Below, one piece after another: positions 36,601-45,409 of a stretch of DNA of 64,000 nucleotides; the first letter of the stretch is position 1, and the number at the start of each line of letters is the position of its first letter. The notes below the pieces were generated by a model, which was not told the DNA's origin, made no database searches, and saw nothing but the letters and a program-made list of their open reading frames with translations. The position numbers and the translations under genes are program-made. The stretch covers positions 62,001 through 126,000 of the forward strand of contig NZ_FNCG01000014.1 in assembly GCF_900100945.1 (NCBI RefSeq), written 5' to 3'. This DNA is from Mucilaginibacter gossypii (lineage in GTDB: Bacteria > Bacteroidota > Bacteroidia > Sphingobacteriales > Sphingobacteriaceae).

Positions 36601-37083
36601 GGTTATAGCACCAACATTGGTGCCTTTTACTTTAACATTAACACCCGGTAACGGCTGATTTTTATCATCTACCACAATACCGCTTATGGTTATGGGTACC
36701 TGGGCAGTGCTTACATCGGGCGTTTTCTTTTTATTTACAATAATATTTTTATCATCAATAACATACGTTAAAGGCTCATCCTTAAAGCATTGCTGCAGCG
36801 CTTCCTGTAATGAAGCATTAGTTAGTGAAAGATTAACCGGTTTGGTTTTTGAAATATCTTTATACCTGTAAAAGAAATAATAGCCGCTTTGTTTTTCAAT
36901 TGCTTTAAAAGCTTTATCAAGTGCTATCCCCCTCGCATTCAGGGTTATGGATTGTGAAAAACTTTTAGCACTTAGCTGGAGGCAGCCGAGAGTTAGTAAT
37001 AAGACGGTTAATCTCATCGTCAAAAACAGTTTTGAATGTGTACCAAAGGCACTAAATACTTTACCAGTAAAGTTTAAATGCAT
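33667..37083 (-). CDS. SusC/RagA-type TonB-dependent outer-membrane transporter with STN domain
   Basis: A 1138-residue TonB-dependent porin. An N-terminal signal region (about 1-44) is followed by a secretin/TonB short N-terminal (STN) domain, about 48-117, then a carboxypeptidase-regulatory-like domain (about 131-202, DDKNQPLPGVNVKVKGTNVG), a plug domain with VVVVGYGNQERKDVTGAVGS, and the barrel. The STN domain is the signalling extension that talks to a FecR anti-sigma factor, consistent with the fecR/fecI genes upstream. The protein ends in a polar/Phe terminus (NVTF). Confidence 0.96.
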   Translation of the reverse strand: MHLNFTGKVFSAFGTHSKLFLTMRLTVLLLTLGCLQLSAKSFSQSITLNARGIALDKAFKAIEKQSGYYFFYRYKDISKTKPVNLSLTNASLQEALQQCFKDEPLTYVIDDKNIIVNKKKTPDVSTAQVPITISGIVVDDKNQPLPGVNVKVKGTNVGAITGVDGKYSLNAEDNAVLVFTFIGFQTKEEPVNKRTTINVVLSEDNKELKEVVVVGYGNQERKDVTGAVGSVKMGNIKEIKTASLDLKLAGQLAGVTVNQVTGTPGGGVSVNIRGAGSVGAGDDPLYVIDGFPISPGFDQYQNPLSTINPDDIENISVLKDAASTAIYGSRGSNGVILVTTRRAKKGESSVTVNTSTGVQTILPKSKLKMMTAEQYAQWRIEALQDLDKVNGVPFSMNQVPEAFRNPKALGKGTDWYDAVTRNAPMQNYDVTVSNGTDKVRSLFSLGYFDQQGTVLNTGFRRYSVKVNMDADLFKNVTAGLSIAPTYSQRKLQQTDGHFDQAVLSQAYLESPLTPVKQPDGSYTNVVGSEGNGNIAGTALNANPVSELVNTTNKYSQFRTLANTYVNWEIIKGLDVKSTFGIDYQNSNGDYFRPSFLGSFRIPNKDGNQVKAIGSFNSSNSFNWLSENSVTYKKTWGSHTLTVLGDYSIQQETSHYRLTYGTGFPDDVVRSVRAATIITANAGDEEWRLLSLIGRVNYAYKDKYLLSASIRRDGSSRFAPGHRWGTFPSVSGGWRISDESFFPKTNVIDQLKFTASYGHAGNNSVGNYDYVAAVDETNYTFGGALAPGKSITDLGNAEVGWETTKQFDVGMDLSLFKGRVYLIAEYYNRFTERLLQYIPVPIASGYGYALSNVGNVRNRGFEFTVTTKNIVSKAFNWSTDFNISLNRNKVISLGPTPQIYDAPRNDNPTSITLVGLPLGQFYGYIFEGIFQSQAELDKYPHFEGENVGNIRYKDVNNDGVIDGKDQVPIGNPWPKFTFGFNNHFSYKQFDLNIISAGSVGGHVFDMYKQFTTNLDGIFNVEQSVINRWRSPEQPGAGILPTTTSNTGLARDFYPSYWVESNSYLMVKNIDLGYNFKTKFSKNFRVYFSAQNAILITGYKGGSPEVGIEGQQGNRSLSPNVNFTGYPVSAIYTLGCNVTF

Positions 37084-37152
37084 AACTTCGTGATGTTTGG
37101 GTTAAAAAAATCTGTTATTGAAAACTCAGGAAAGCTTGATCCAATTCATTAT

Positions 37153-37178
37153 GCCGGAAGCGTTGCAGCGCTTCCGGC
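37153..37178. terminator. Hairpin between fecR and susC
   Basis: gccggaagcg (37153-37162) pairs exactly with cgcttccggc (37169-37178) around a 6-base loop. Transcription here is on the minus strand, where no T-run follows. It may attenuate fecR transcript entering susC. Confidence 0.5.
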
Positions 37179-37285
37179 TTTTCTTTGATTTAGATAAGGG
37201 GAGCTTAGGTTGGAATATTTTGAGATTATATCGTCAGTGTTTCTTCATAGTTTGGGTTTAGCAGTTAAAAATCAGCTGCCGGTAT

Positions 37286-38446
37286 TTAAGGCGTAACAAT
37301 TATTTTTTTGTTCTCAATCCTAAAACGCACGTGGCTTAATTCAAGGATGTGCAATACCTGCGATAGTTTTACATCCCTGCTGATCTTACCTACAAACTCA
37401 TCATCAGGTATTTTACCTTCGTATATTACTTCGGTACCATACCACCTCGAAAGCTGCTTCATAATATCTTGTATGTTTGCCCGCTCAAAGTCAAAGAAGC
37501 CATTTTTCCAGGCCACCGCCTCGTCGGTATCAACATCAATAATTTTAATGTTTTTATCATTTATAATGCCCTGCTGACCGGGCTTTAGTAAATTACTTAT
37601 ATTACCCTGTGTTAATTTCACTGATCCTTCAAGAAGGGTGGTTTTAACAGCGGCCTCATCATTATAGGCCATAATATTAAAATGCGTACCAAGTACGGCT
37701 ACTTTAATGTCTTTAACCCTTACATTAAAAGGCTTCGCTTTATTTTTGGCCACTTCAAAATATCCTTCACCGGTGAGTTCAACATCCCGTTCATTGCCAG
37801 TGAATGCCGTAGGGAATTTTAAAGATGAGGCCGAATTAAGCCAAACCTTTGAACCATCAGGAAGCACTACCCGGTACTGACCGCCCCTGGGGGTGCTAAT
37901 GATGTTATAGGCAACCGGTCCATTTTGCTGTTGGTCCTTATCTGCGGTGTAAACCACCTGCCCATCCTGCGTTTTATTAATGCTGATGTTACCCGATTGA
38001 TTCAGCAAGCCGATCTTAGCCGAGTCCAGTATCAGTTTGAAGCCGTTGGCAAGGGTTAAAACAGCCCTGTTATCGCCAGGCTCAACGTCATGTTTTTCAA
38101 TTGCTTTGCTTTGAGCCACCAGTTTTTGCTGTTCATGTTTAATACACCAATGATAAACAGCAGTACCCGATAGCAGCAATATGATAGCTGCGGCGGCCAC
38201 ATTTCTGAAAAAGTGCAGCTTTATAACCCGGGGCTGCGCGTTAAATGCCGGCTCGGCTATCGCCTGCCTGATATTAGTTAACATGCGGTCTTCCAGTTCC
38301 TGCTTTACACCAAGCACTATTTCGTCCCATTCGTCGGTATCACCCTGAAAGCTTTCAAAAAAATTCAACAACTGTTCCTTGTCCGCAGCAGTTGCCTGCC
38401 CGGCCAGGTATTTATCTATCAGTTGTAAAAATTCTTCCTTTTGCAC
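37286..38446 (-). CDS. FecR-type anti-sigma factor with DUF4974 domain
   Basis: A 386-residue single-span inner-membrane protein. A cytoplasmic N-terminal domain (about 1-85) is followed by the span (NVAAAAIILLLSGTAVYHW, about 88-105) and a periplasmic FecR domain (TPRGGQYRVVLPDGSKVWLN, about 189-208, then VELTGEGYFEVAKN). It ends in DUF4974 (about 310-386). It holds or releases the neighbouring sigma factor in response to the STN domain of SusC. In this locus it should switch the PUL on when substrate arrives. Confidence 0.95.
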   Translation of the reverse strand: MQKEEFLQLIDKYLAGQATAADKEQLLNFFESFQGDTDEWDEIVLGVKQELEDRMLTNIRQAIAEPAFNAQPRVIKLHFFRNVAAAAIILLLSGTAVYHWCIKHEQQKLVAQSKAIEKHDVEPGDNRAVLTLANGFKLILDSAKIGLLNQSGNISINKTQDGQVVYTADKDQQQNGPVAYNIISTPRGGQYRVVLPDGSKVWLNSASSLKFPTAFTGNERDVELTGEGYFEVAKNKAKPFNVRVKDIKVAVLGTHFNIMAYNDEAAVKTTLLEGSVKLTQGNISNLLKPGQQGIINDKNIKIIDVDTDEAVAWKNGFFDFERANIQDIMKQLSRWYGTEVIYEGKIPDDEFVGKISRDVKLSQVLHILELSHVRFRIENKKIIVTP

Positions 38447-38640
38447 AAATGTGGTTTTGATAAGGAGAGTAAAAAAACGGGGGTATCCCCTACGTCGAAA
38501 TGAAAAAAATTAAAATATTTTATGAATAAGCTTTAACAAACGAATGTTAGCCGAAAAATCAATTATTCCCCCAAAAAAATCCAGCAAAAAGCTGTTTAAA
38601 AACAATCAGAATATCTAATCACTCAATAGAATTTTCATTG

Positions 38641-38762
38641 CCGTTGGTTTTAACCAACGGAATATTAAATAGCGATAAAGAGGGCTTTAGCCTAAACCCA
38701 CCTGCATAATTGGGCTAAAGCCAGACTTTTAGAATTATTTCACCGTTGGTTAAAACCAACGG
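38641..38762. repeat. Nested palindromes 'ccgttggtt...aaccaacgg'
   Basis: A 20-base hairpin (ccgttggttttaaccaacgg, 38641-38660) has its exact reverse complement at 38743-38762, each also self-complementary. Inside, gggctttagcc (38682-38692) and gggctaaagcc (38712-38722) form a further inverted pair. The rest of the 361-base gap between fecI and fecR (38447-38807) is AT-rich with no gene. Confidence 0.75.
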
Positions 38763-38807
38763 CAATAAATATCTTACATTTTTAAATAGATAAGATTTCA
38801 TTTGATG

Positions 38808-39392
38808 CTATTTATCTAAAAAAAACATCAACGCTTCCAGGATAAAAGCGGAGCCTAACGAGCCGCGCAACTGGCGAAGCGCTTTGGTTAAATGATTTTC
38901 GACGGTTTTAGTGGATATATTTAGCTGCAGGGCTATTTCCTTATGACTAAGGCATTCTTCGCGGCTCAGTTTGTAAACTTCCCGGCATTTTTCGGGCAGG
39001 GTATCAATCACCTGGTTTATTTGCAGTAGCAGTTCTTTGTGCTCAATGGTGTTGTGGGTAGCTGGGGTGTGCAGGCGCTCAATCAGATCGTCAAAAATCT
39101 CGCTTCTTACGGGCGTACCTGTGCGGATTTGCCTGTAAACCCCGTAACGTACCGATGCATACAGATAGGCTTTAAGCGATATATTGATCTCCACTTCGGC
39201 CCGGCAATCCCAAAGCTTAATAAACAGTTCCTGGATAATATCCTCGCATGCCTGCCTGTCTTTTAAGATATTATAAGCCGCTTTAAAAAGTGAAGCCCAA
39301 TATCTCCTGTAAATCATGGTAAGCGCCGCTTCATCATCAGCCTTTAACCGGCTAATGAGCTGCATATCGCTCATCACAATTTTGTCGGGCAT
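38808..39392 (-). CDS. FecI-like ECF RNA polymerase sigma factor
   Basis: A 194-residue RpoE/FecI-type sigma factor. Region 2 includes YILKDRQACEDIIQELFIKL-type residues (about 42-60, with ILKDRQACEDIIQELFIKLW), and region 4 (about 130-180) has LPEKCREVYKLSREECLSHK and a helix-turn-helix (IALQLNISTKTVENHLTKAL). It should recognise the promoter of the susC-led operon. ATG at 39392 gives the start; an internal ATG at residue 8 is possible. It is separated from fecR by 361 bases rather than overlapping it. Confidence 0.95.
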   Translation of the reverse strand: MPDKIVMSDMQLISRLKADDEAALTMIYRRYWASLFKAAYNILKDRQACEDIIQELFIKLWDCRAEVEINISLKAYLYASVRYGVYRQIRTGTPVRSEIFDDLIERLHTPATHNTIEHKELLLQINQVIDTLPEKCREVYKLSREECLSHKEIALQLNISTKTVENHLTKALRQLRGSLGSAFILEALMFFLDK

Positions 39393-39604
39393 AGTTTACT
39401 AATTAAGTTCGTCCGGGAAACAAAGGCTAAAATTACTTAAATATTAATTTAATATATTTAAAAAGTAAAAATAAGCTTATACGCTAATTATGAATCACTT
39501 AACCATCATTTCAAACTATCGGTTATTAATATAAAATAACCCAAAGGTTATCAAAAGCATAGGCATAACTTATTTATTATACAGGTTGGTCAATGCTATC
39601 CGGC

Positions 39605-39637
39605 AAAAAAAAGAGAGCCGCCCCTCCGGGCAGCTCT
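39605..39637 (-). terminator. Intrinsic terminator of the hydrolase/dioxygenase pair
   Basis: agagc-c-gccc (39614-39623) pairs with gggc-a-gctct (39628-39637), with one mismatch and loop ctcc. On the minus strand a run of T follows (39605-39612). It lies 31 bases past the stop of the hydrolase gene, a standard terminator. Confidence 0.85.
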
Positions 39638-39667
39638 CCACTCTTAAACACTCAACTTTGAAAACAA

Positions 39668-40291
39668 TCAATTCTTCAGTATTTCGTTTGCCAACACAAT
39701 TTCTTCATGGGAAATAGTATGCTGGCGGCCTTTATATATTTTGAGGGTTACATCTGCATTTAATTCTTTTAATATTTCAACACTGTCATTAACCCTGCTA
39801 ACCGGTACATGCGGGTCGGGGTCGCCAGTGGTGACCAGTACCGGGGTATTGTTAAAATCGCCTTTATAGTTTCCCTTAACCAATTCCTCTCCTATCAATC
39901 CGCCGGTGAAAGCGATAATCCCGCCGTACCTGCCGGCATTTCGGCCGGTATATTCAAGCGTTAAACATGCGCCCTGCGAAAAACCAAGGAAATAGATATT
40001 TTCCTTTGCTATTCCTTTTTGCCTGAGGTCCTCAACCAGTTCGTCAATCACTTCAAGGGCCGAATCAAGTGCCGGTTGATTATTTTGCACCGGGGCCATA
40101 AAACTGTAGGGATACCAGCTATGTTGATTGGCCTGTGGCGCATAGATAGCGTAACCATCTAATTCGAGATGATCTTTAAGCGAGATAATGCTGCTTGCCG
40201 ATGCGCCGCGGCCATGCAGCATAATGATGGCTTTTTTGGCCTGTTCGGCGGGAACTCCCGCCGAAACAACCTGTTTTGTGTGCCTGTACAT
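39668..40291 (-). CDS. Phospholipase/carboxylesterase family hydrolase (MhqD-like)
   Basis: A 207-residue alpha/beta hydrolase. The nucleophile is S105 in GFSQG; the oxyanion-side motif is MLHGRGA (24-30); the Asp is D159 in GDPDPHVP and the His is H191 in RQHTISH. This is the compact fold of YwdH/MhqD/carboxylesterase members. It starts 8 bases after the stop of a ring-cleaving dioxygenase gene, the same pairing as MhqO with MhqD in Bacillus, where the pair helps with quinone or aromatic electrophile stress. Function here is inferred from that pairing. Confidence 0.85.
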   Translation of the reverse strand: MYRHTKQVVSAGVPAEQAKKAIIMLHGRGASASSIISLKDHLELDGYAIYAPQANQHSWYPYSFMAPVQNNQPALDSALEVIDELVEDLRQKGIAKENIYFLGFSQGACLTLEYTGRNAGRYGGIIAFTGGLIGEELVKGNYKGDFNNTPVLVTTGDPDPHVPVSRVNDSVEILKELNADVTLKIYKGRQHTISHEEIVLANEILKN

Positions 40292-40299
40292 CTGTTTGA

Positions 40300-41235
40300 T
40301 TAAACTAATGATGGTAATGTTTTTTCCAACTCGCCGCGCAGGTTTTCATACTGTGCAGGTAATTTTAAACCTGTGCCCAATAATTCGGCTGGTTCATCAA
40401 CCGCGAAGCCTGGGTTGTCGGTTGCTATCTCAAACAAAACACCACCTGGTTCGCGGAAGTATAATGAGTAGAAATAATTTCTGTCTATTTTGTCGGTGAT
40501 ATGCAAGCCAAGGTTGGCTATCTTTTCACGGTATTCCATCAATACTTTTTCGTTTGGTACACGGAATGCTACGTGGTGAACAGAACCACCTGCTACATGA
40601 CCGGCAACTTCTCCCGGAACTTCCACCAAATCAACTATAGCTGCATTGTCGACAGCATCGGTAATAAACCTGTAGCGGTTAACATGTTGTTCCAGTAAGC
40701 GATAGCCTAATACACCGGTTAATATTTTGGCTGTAGCCTCAATTTTATTTGATGTAATGGTAATGCTGTGAAAACCTTTGGTTGCATTGGCAGCGGTTAC
40801 TTCGGCAGTTTCCCATGGTGTGCGGTTATCGGCTTTTTTAGGAACGATAAGCTCAAATTTCAAACCATCAGGATCAAGGAAAGTAAGATACTGCTCACCA
40901 AATTTTTCGGCCGGTTTGTTGTAGATCACATTGTTGTCTTCAAACCTTTTCAACCAGAAATCTAAACTACCTTCAGGTACCGAATAACCAATTTCAGTTA
41001 CCTGCCTTGCGCCCCGGCGACCTGCTGTGATACCTTCCCATGGGAAGAAAGTAAGGATGGAGCCGGGAGTACCATTGCCATCGCCATAATATAAGTGATA
41101 GGTACCGGGATCATCAAAGTTTACAGTTTTTTTAACTAACCTTAAGCCCAATACACGGGTATAAAAATCATAGTTTTTTTTGGCATTGCCTGCAATTGCA
41201 GTGATGTGATGAATGCCGTTTATAGTGTTTTCCAT
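40300..41235 (-). CDS. Ring-cleaving dioxygenase, glyoxalase fold (MhqO-like)
   Basis: A 311-residue protein with two vicinal-oxygen-chelate modules. NGIHHITAIAGNAKKNYDFY (5-24) and GFHSITITSNKIEATAKILT (about 155-174) are the two first strands. HHVAFRVPNEK and the metal Glu in FREPGGVLFEIATDNPGF complete the site. Start was set at the ATG at 41235 (MENTINGIHH), since an upstream in-frame ATG at 41313 lies in unconserved sequence. Likely extradiol cleavage of hydroquinone-type compounds; operon with the hydrolase gene. Confidence 0.88.
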   Translation of the reverse strand: MENTINGIHHITAIAGNAKKNYDFYTRVLGLRLVKKTVNFDDPGTYHLYYGDGNGTPGSILTFFPWEGITAGRRGARQVTEIGYSVPEGSLDFWLKRFEDNNVIYNKPAEKFGEQYLTFLDPDGLKFELIVPKKADNRTPWETAEVTAANATKGFHSITITSNKIEATAKILTGVLGYRLLEQHVNRYRFITDAVDNAAIVDLVEVPGEVAGHVAGGSVHHVAFRVPNEKVLMEYREKIANLGLHITDKIDRNYFYSLYFREPGGVLFEIATDNPGFAVDEPAELLGTGLKLPAQYENLRGELEKTLPSLV

Positions 41236-41413
41236 TGTTTTCCTTGTTTTAAATATTTTAATATTTGCTGTGTTATTATGACTCAAAATTACGGTCAAAA
41301 TCACCGGCGGCACTTGATGTAGGATAAGAAAAACGGGGGAGTGTTTTTTTATTATTAAACGATTTCATTATCCGCCTTTCGGCAAAAAAAGTATATTCGG
41401 TTTTACATTTACA

Positions 41414-43714
41414 TTGATGATCAACCTGTTTACATTCCGCAAATTTCTCAGTTGTATTCCGTTATGCGTGCTTTTTGCAGCGGTAACCAACGCTCAGGTA
41501 AAGGAAGAAGGCATAATCCCTAAGCCCGTTATAATGGTAAAGACAAATGCAAACCAGGTTTTTACTTTTAATCAATCAACAGCAATAGGTACCACACCTA
41601 ACATCGGCCGGGATAACCTTACATTTTTCAATACCTATTTTAAATCTGTTTCAGGTTTCGGCCTCCGAACAAATCATAGGTCGAATGCTCCTGTTCAGTT
41701 AAATATAGATGATAAATATGTTACCCAACCAGAGGGATATAAGCTATCGGTTACAGCTAAACGTATAAAAATTACCGGTCATGATGAAGCAGGTGTGTTT
41801 TATGGATTGCAATCACTTATCCAGTTACTAAAAGTATCCAATGGAAAAGTAACTGCGCGAAGCTGCGTCATTATGGATTATCCCCGTTTTGCATACCGCG
41901 GGATGCATTTAGACGTAAGCCGTCATTTTTTCAAGCCCGAAGCTATCAAAAAATGGATAGACTTGTTGGCATTATACAAAATCAACACCTTCCACTGGCA
42001 CTTAACTGATGACCAGGGCTGGCGCATCGAAATAAAAAAATATCCTTTACTGCAAAGCATTTCGGCTTACCGCGATGAAACCATCATTGGCCACAAAAAG
42101 GATAGTCCGCACAGGTTTGATGGTAAACGCTATGGCGGTTATTATACCCAGGATGAGGTTAAGGAAATTGTAAAGTATGCCACTCAAAGGCATATCACGG
42201 TAATCCCGGAAATTGAAATGCCGGGCCATGCAATGGCGGCGCTGGCTGCTTACCCGCAATTGGGTTGTACCGGCGGCCCGTATAAAACCGCTACCTATTG
42301 GGGTATTTTTGATGATGTGTATTGCGCCGGCAATGACGAAACGTTTACCTTTTTACAAAATGTGATGGATGAGGTACTGCCGTTGTTCCCTTCAAAATAT
42401 ATTCACATCGGCGGTGATGAGTGCCCTAAAACCAAATGGAAGGTCTGCCCCAAATGCCAGCAGCGCATTAAGGACGAACACCTGAAAGATGAGAAGGAAC
42501 TGCAAAGTTATTTCATCGGCCGCATGGAAAAATACCTGAACAGTAAAGGCCGGCAGATCATAGGCTGGGACGAGATCCTGGAAGGTGGGCTTACCCCTGG
42601 TGCAACCGTAATGAGCTGGACTGGCGAAGAGGGCGGCATAGCCGCTGCCAAACAGCATCACGATGCCATCATGACGCCCGAAAAATATGTATACCTGGAT
42701 TACTACCAGTCCCTTTACCCGGCCGAGCCACTAGCCGGCGGCGGTTACACGCCATTAAGCAAGGTCTATAATTACGAACCAATAACTAATGAATTAAGCG
42801 GCGAGGAAGCAAAATATATCAAAGGCGTACAAGCCAATGCTTGGAGCGAATACATGGCCAGCCCCGCACAGGCCGAGCGGCAATTGTTCCCGCGAATGCT
42901 GGCTTTGGCCGAAGTTGCCTGGAGTTCGAAGAAAAATAAAAGCTATCCTGACTTTTTGAAACGACTGAGGTACCAGCAGCCTTTACTTAAAAAGCTAAAC
43001 ATAAACGCGGCTGATGTATTTGATGAGATCACCGATTCTGTAATCGAAACAGCTAATCATCAGGTAGCGTTAAATATCCAAACAACTTTACCCGGCGCTA
43101 AAATATTTTATACAACAGATGGTACTGAGCCGGGCTTAAACAGCCAAGGTTACACAGGTGCAATTACAATAGCATCATCAAGCATTATTAAAGCAGCTGT
43201 TTTTAATAATGGCAGGCAGCAGGGCCGAACCTATGAAAAATCATTTAGCATTCATAAAGCCATTGGCAAAACGGTAACGCTTAAAAACCAGCCGCAGGGA
43301 GGGTTTAATCCGGGCAATACCTTTGGTTTAGTGAACGGCATCTTCGGCAGCAAGCTTTATAATGACGGGCAATGGTATGGCTTTAGCGGAGATGACCTTG
43401 AAGCAGTAGTTGACCTTGGAAACGTGCAAAACGTATCAAAGCTTGGCATTAACATATTAAAATACCATTGGCAAAAAATGTGGGAGCCAACGCTGCTTAC
43501 CTTTGAGGTATCAACAGATGGAAGCAATTATACCGAAGTTTACCGCCAGACTGATTTCCCGGATAACGGCATCAACGCTGTAAGGGCAAACATCAAAACA
43601 CAGCAGGCAAGATATATCAGGGTAAAAGCAACCAACAAAGGGATGATTCCGCCGGGTGAGTATATTGCCGGGGCAAAGGCATGGTTAATGGTGGATGAGA
43701 TAATTGTGAATTAA
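41414..43714 (+). CDS. GH20 family beta-N-acetylhexosaminidase with C-terminal F5/8-type domain
   Basis: A 766-residue secreted enzyme (signal ending TNAQ). GH20b-like domain (about 30-150), then the barrel: HWHLTDDQGWRI (195-206), and catalytic D335-E336 in HIGGDECPKTKW. A chitobiase-like C-terminal domain (LPGAKIFYTTDGTEPG, about 555-570) is followed by a discoidin-like domain (about 640-766: VNGIFGSKLYNDGQWYGFSG, QARYIRVKATNKG). A CPKC pair sits just after the active site. A paralogue of the PUL GH20; on the opposite strand and outside the PUL. Confidence 0.94.
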   Translation: MMINLFTFRKFLSCIPLCVLFAAVTNAQVKEEGIIPKPVIMVKTNANQVFTFNQSTAIGTTPNIGRDNLTFFNTYFKSVSGFGLRTNHRSNAPVQLNIDDKYVTQPEGYKLSVTAKRIKITGHDEAGVFYGLQSLIQLLKVSNGKVTARSCVIMDYPRFAYRGMHLDVSRHFFKPEAIKKWIDLLALYKINTFHWHLTDDQGWRIEIKKYPLLQSISAYRDETIIGHKKDSPHRFDGKRYGGYYTQDEVKEIVKYATQRHITVIPEIEMPGHAMAALAAYPQLGCTGGPYKTATYWGIFDDVYCAGNDETFTFLQNVMDEVLPLFPSKYIHIGGDECPKTKWKVCPKCQQRIKDEHLKDEKELQSYFIGRMEKYLNSKGRQIIGWDEILEGGLTPGATVMSWTGEEGGIAAAKQHHDAIMTPEKYVYLDYYQSLYPAEPLAGGGYTPLSKVYNYEPITNELSGEEAKYIKGVQANAWSEYMASPAQAERQLFPRMLALAEVAWSSKKNKSYPDFLKRLRYQQPLLKKLNINAADVFDEITDSVIETANHQVALNIQTTLPGAKIFYTTDGTEPGLNSQGYTGAITIASSSIIKAAVFNNGRQQGRTYEKSFSIHKAIGKTVTLKNQPQGGFNPGNTFGLVNGIFGSKLYNDGQWYGFSGDDLEAVVDLGNVQNVSKLGINILKYHWQKMWEPTLLTFEVSTDGSNYTEVYRQTDFPDNGINAVRANIKTQQARYIRVKATNKGMIPPGEYIAGAKAWLMVDEIIVN

Positions 43715-43726
43715 TGAACTATGGTC

Positions 43727-43817
43727 GTCTGAACTCGAATTTATTGAATTAAGGGAATTTATTGAATTTGCTGAGCATTCTGTCCATTCTTTTAATTCAA
43801 TAAATTCGGGTTCAGAC
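43727..43817 (+). terminator. Long inverted repeat after the second GH20
   Basis: gtctgaactcgaatttattg (from 43727) and its reverse complement (ttaattcaataaattcgggt to 43817) match over about 26 bases, enclosing a 39-base loop. It follows the GH20 stop by 12 bases and could terminate the transcript; it is also likely a dispersed repeat. Confidence 0.55.
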
Positions 43818-43826
43818 AGAATTGTT

Positions 43827-43864
43827 AATCAGCGCAATCAACGAAATCACCCAAATCAGCGGTT
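43827..43864. repeat. Arm of the 'aatcaacg' repeat family
   Basis: The arm (aatcagcgcaatcaacgaaa, then tcacccaaatcagcggtt) resembles the inverted arms at 1812-1846 and 1976-2007. Confidence 0.5.
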
Positions 43865-43963
43865 ATTTTTTTATATTTTTATACCAAACACTAATGCCTG
43901 CGTTATGTTGAGTAAAAAGTTTTTAATATTTGTCACGAATACTCATTCCCCAAGTATAACTCA

Positions 43964-45391
43964 ATGAGCAAAGTATTTACTATTACCGAAGGTTTGGAAA
44001 ACATGGGGGCTTTACGAACGGGCGGTCAGGGCTCTGTTTATAAAGGTCGCCGCTATGGGCCTATTATCACAGCGGTAAAGCTCCTGCCCACTCCTATTCA
44101 CACCGAAAGCACCGACGATAAAAATTTTCGCAATTTCCAAAACGAGGTCGAAAAACTAAAAAAGGTAAACGAAGAGCCTAACCCAAATGTGGTTAAGATC
44201 CTTAATTCGGGCATTACCGAAAGTGGTTCGTTCCCGTTTATCGAAATGGAATATATTGATGGCCCCGATCTGGAGGACCTGCTGAAACCACCCCATGAGG
44301 CTATCTTCAGCATTAAAGAGATCATCAAACTGGCCGATCAGCTGGCAAACGCGTTATCGCACTGTCACAAAGTTTCGGTAAAGCACGGCGACATCAAAAG
44401 CAATAATGTAAAGTTCAACGTACATACCGGAAACTACGTGCTGCTTGACTTTGGTCTTTCGGCCATGTCTGATGATCAGCGCCGTACCAGTATCCGTCAT
44501 GCGGGCGCCATTGAATTTATGGCACCCGAGCAAAATGAAGGCCTGATGTATTTCCAAACAGATGTGTACAGCTACGGCATCATCCTGTATGAATTGATTG
44601 GCGGGCAGGTGCCTTTCCCGCTAAAAGATAATGGCGAAACAGCACGCAACGCCGTGATGCTGGCCCACATGGAGTCGGAGATGCCTGATGTAATGGAGCT
44701 GCGCCGCAAAAACCTGCCCGAAAGCTGGTCTGACGAGAAAAAAGAAATGCAGATGCAGGTTCCGGCCTGGTTATTACAGATTGTGGCTAAATGCCTGCAA
44801 AAAGACATCAATAACCGGTATGCCAACGGCATTGAATTGCAGGAAGCTTTGATGCAGGGTAGCATAGGAGCCATTAGTAAAACTAATCCTGATGAATCGT
44901 GGAACACCGAAGTTTTATTAAAGGAAAATGAACGCCTGCAAGGCCTCGTTTTATATTACCAGGAAAACGAGAACAAGCAACCGGCACAGGTAATCAGCGA
45001 TGCACCTGCTGATAACAAAGTCGTACGCATGTCAAAGCCAATTTTTGTTTTGTTCATGATATTGCTTTGCGGTTTCACAGTGTTTTCGGCAGTGGTGATG
45101 GATAAGTTTGGCGGGCGTATTTATAATGGGGTGGTTAGCAGGCTGTTTAAGCCTTCAAAAAAAGCAACCGACTCGGCCGCAAGTAATAAAATTATCCTAC
45201 CCCAAAAAAAAGACTCCGTACAGCAGCTTAAGACCAGTGATTACAAAGATGAGAGCAATATTCCACCTGAAGTTGATTCAACCGCCGATTCGATATTGCG
45301 TAACATACAACGGGCAAAACAACAAAAGGAAGATACGCAGTTTTATCGCGATAGTGTGAAAAAAGCGGATACCTCTAACTTAAACTTTTAA
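43964..45391 (+). CDS. Hanks-type serine/threonine protein kinase, single membrane span
   Basis: A 475-residue kinase. Glycine loop TGGQGSVYKG (19-28), lysine K39 in AVKLLP, catalytic VKHGDIKSNNVKF (139-151; HGD replaces HRD, with D143 and N148), DFG at 162-164, and MAPEQ (186-190). A coiled region follows (about 318-335), then one membrane span (VLFMILLCGFTVFSAVVMD, about 362-380) and about 95 periplasmic residues rich in charged and Ser/Thr residues. This topology matches PknB-type receptors, but without PASTA repeats. First gene of the cell-wall operon; the next starts 18 bases on. Confidence 0.93.
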   Translation: MSKVFTITEGLENMGALRTGGQGSVYKGRRYGPIITAVKLLPTPIHTESTDDKNFRNFQNEVEKLKKVNEEPNPNVVKILNSGITESGSFPFIEMEYIDGPDLEDLLKPPHEAIFSIKEIIKLADQLANALSHCHKVSVKHGDIKSNNVKFNVHTGNYVLLDFGLSAMSDDQRRTSIRHAGAIEFMAPEQNEGLMYFQTDVYSYGIILYELIGGQVPFPLKDNGETARNAVMLAHMESEMPDVMELRRKNLPESWSDEKKEMQMQVPAWLLQIVAKCLQKDINNRYANGIELQEALMQGSIGAISKTNPDESWNTEVLLKENERLQGLVLYYQENENKQPAQVISDAPADNKVVRMSKPIFVLFMILLCGFTVFSAVVMDKFGGRIYNGVVSRLFKPSKKATDSAASNKIILPQKKDSVQQLKTSDYKDESNIPPEVDSTADSILRNIQRAKQQKEDTQFYRDSVKKADTSNLNF

Positions 45392-45409
45392 TGATTTAGC
45401 ATATACAGA

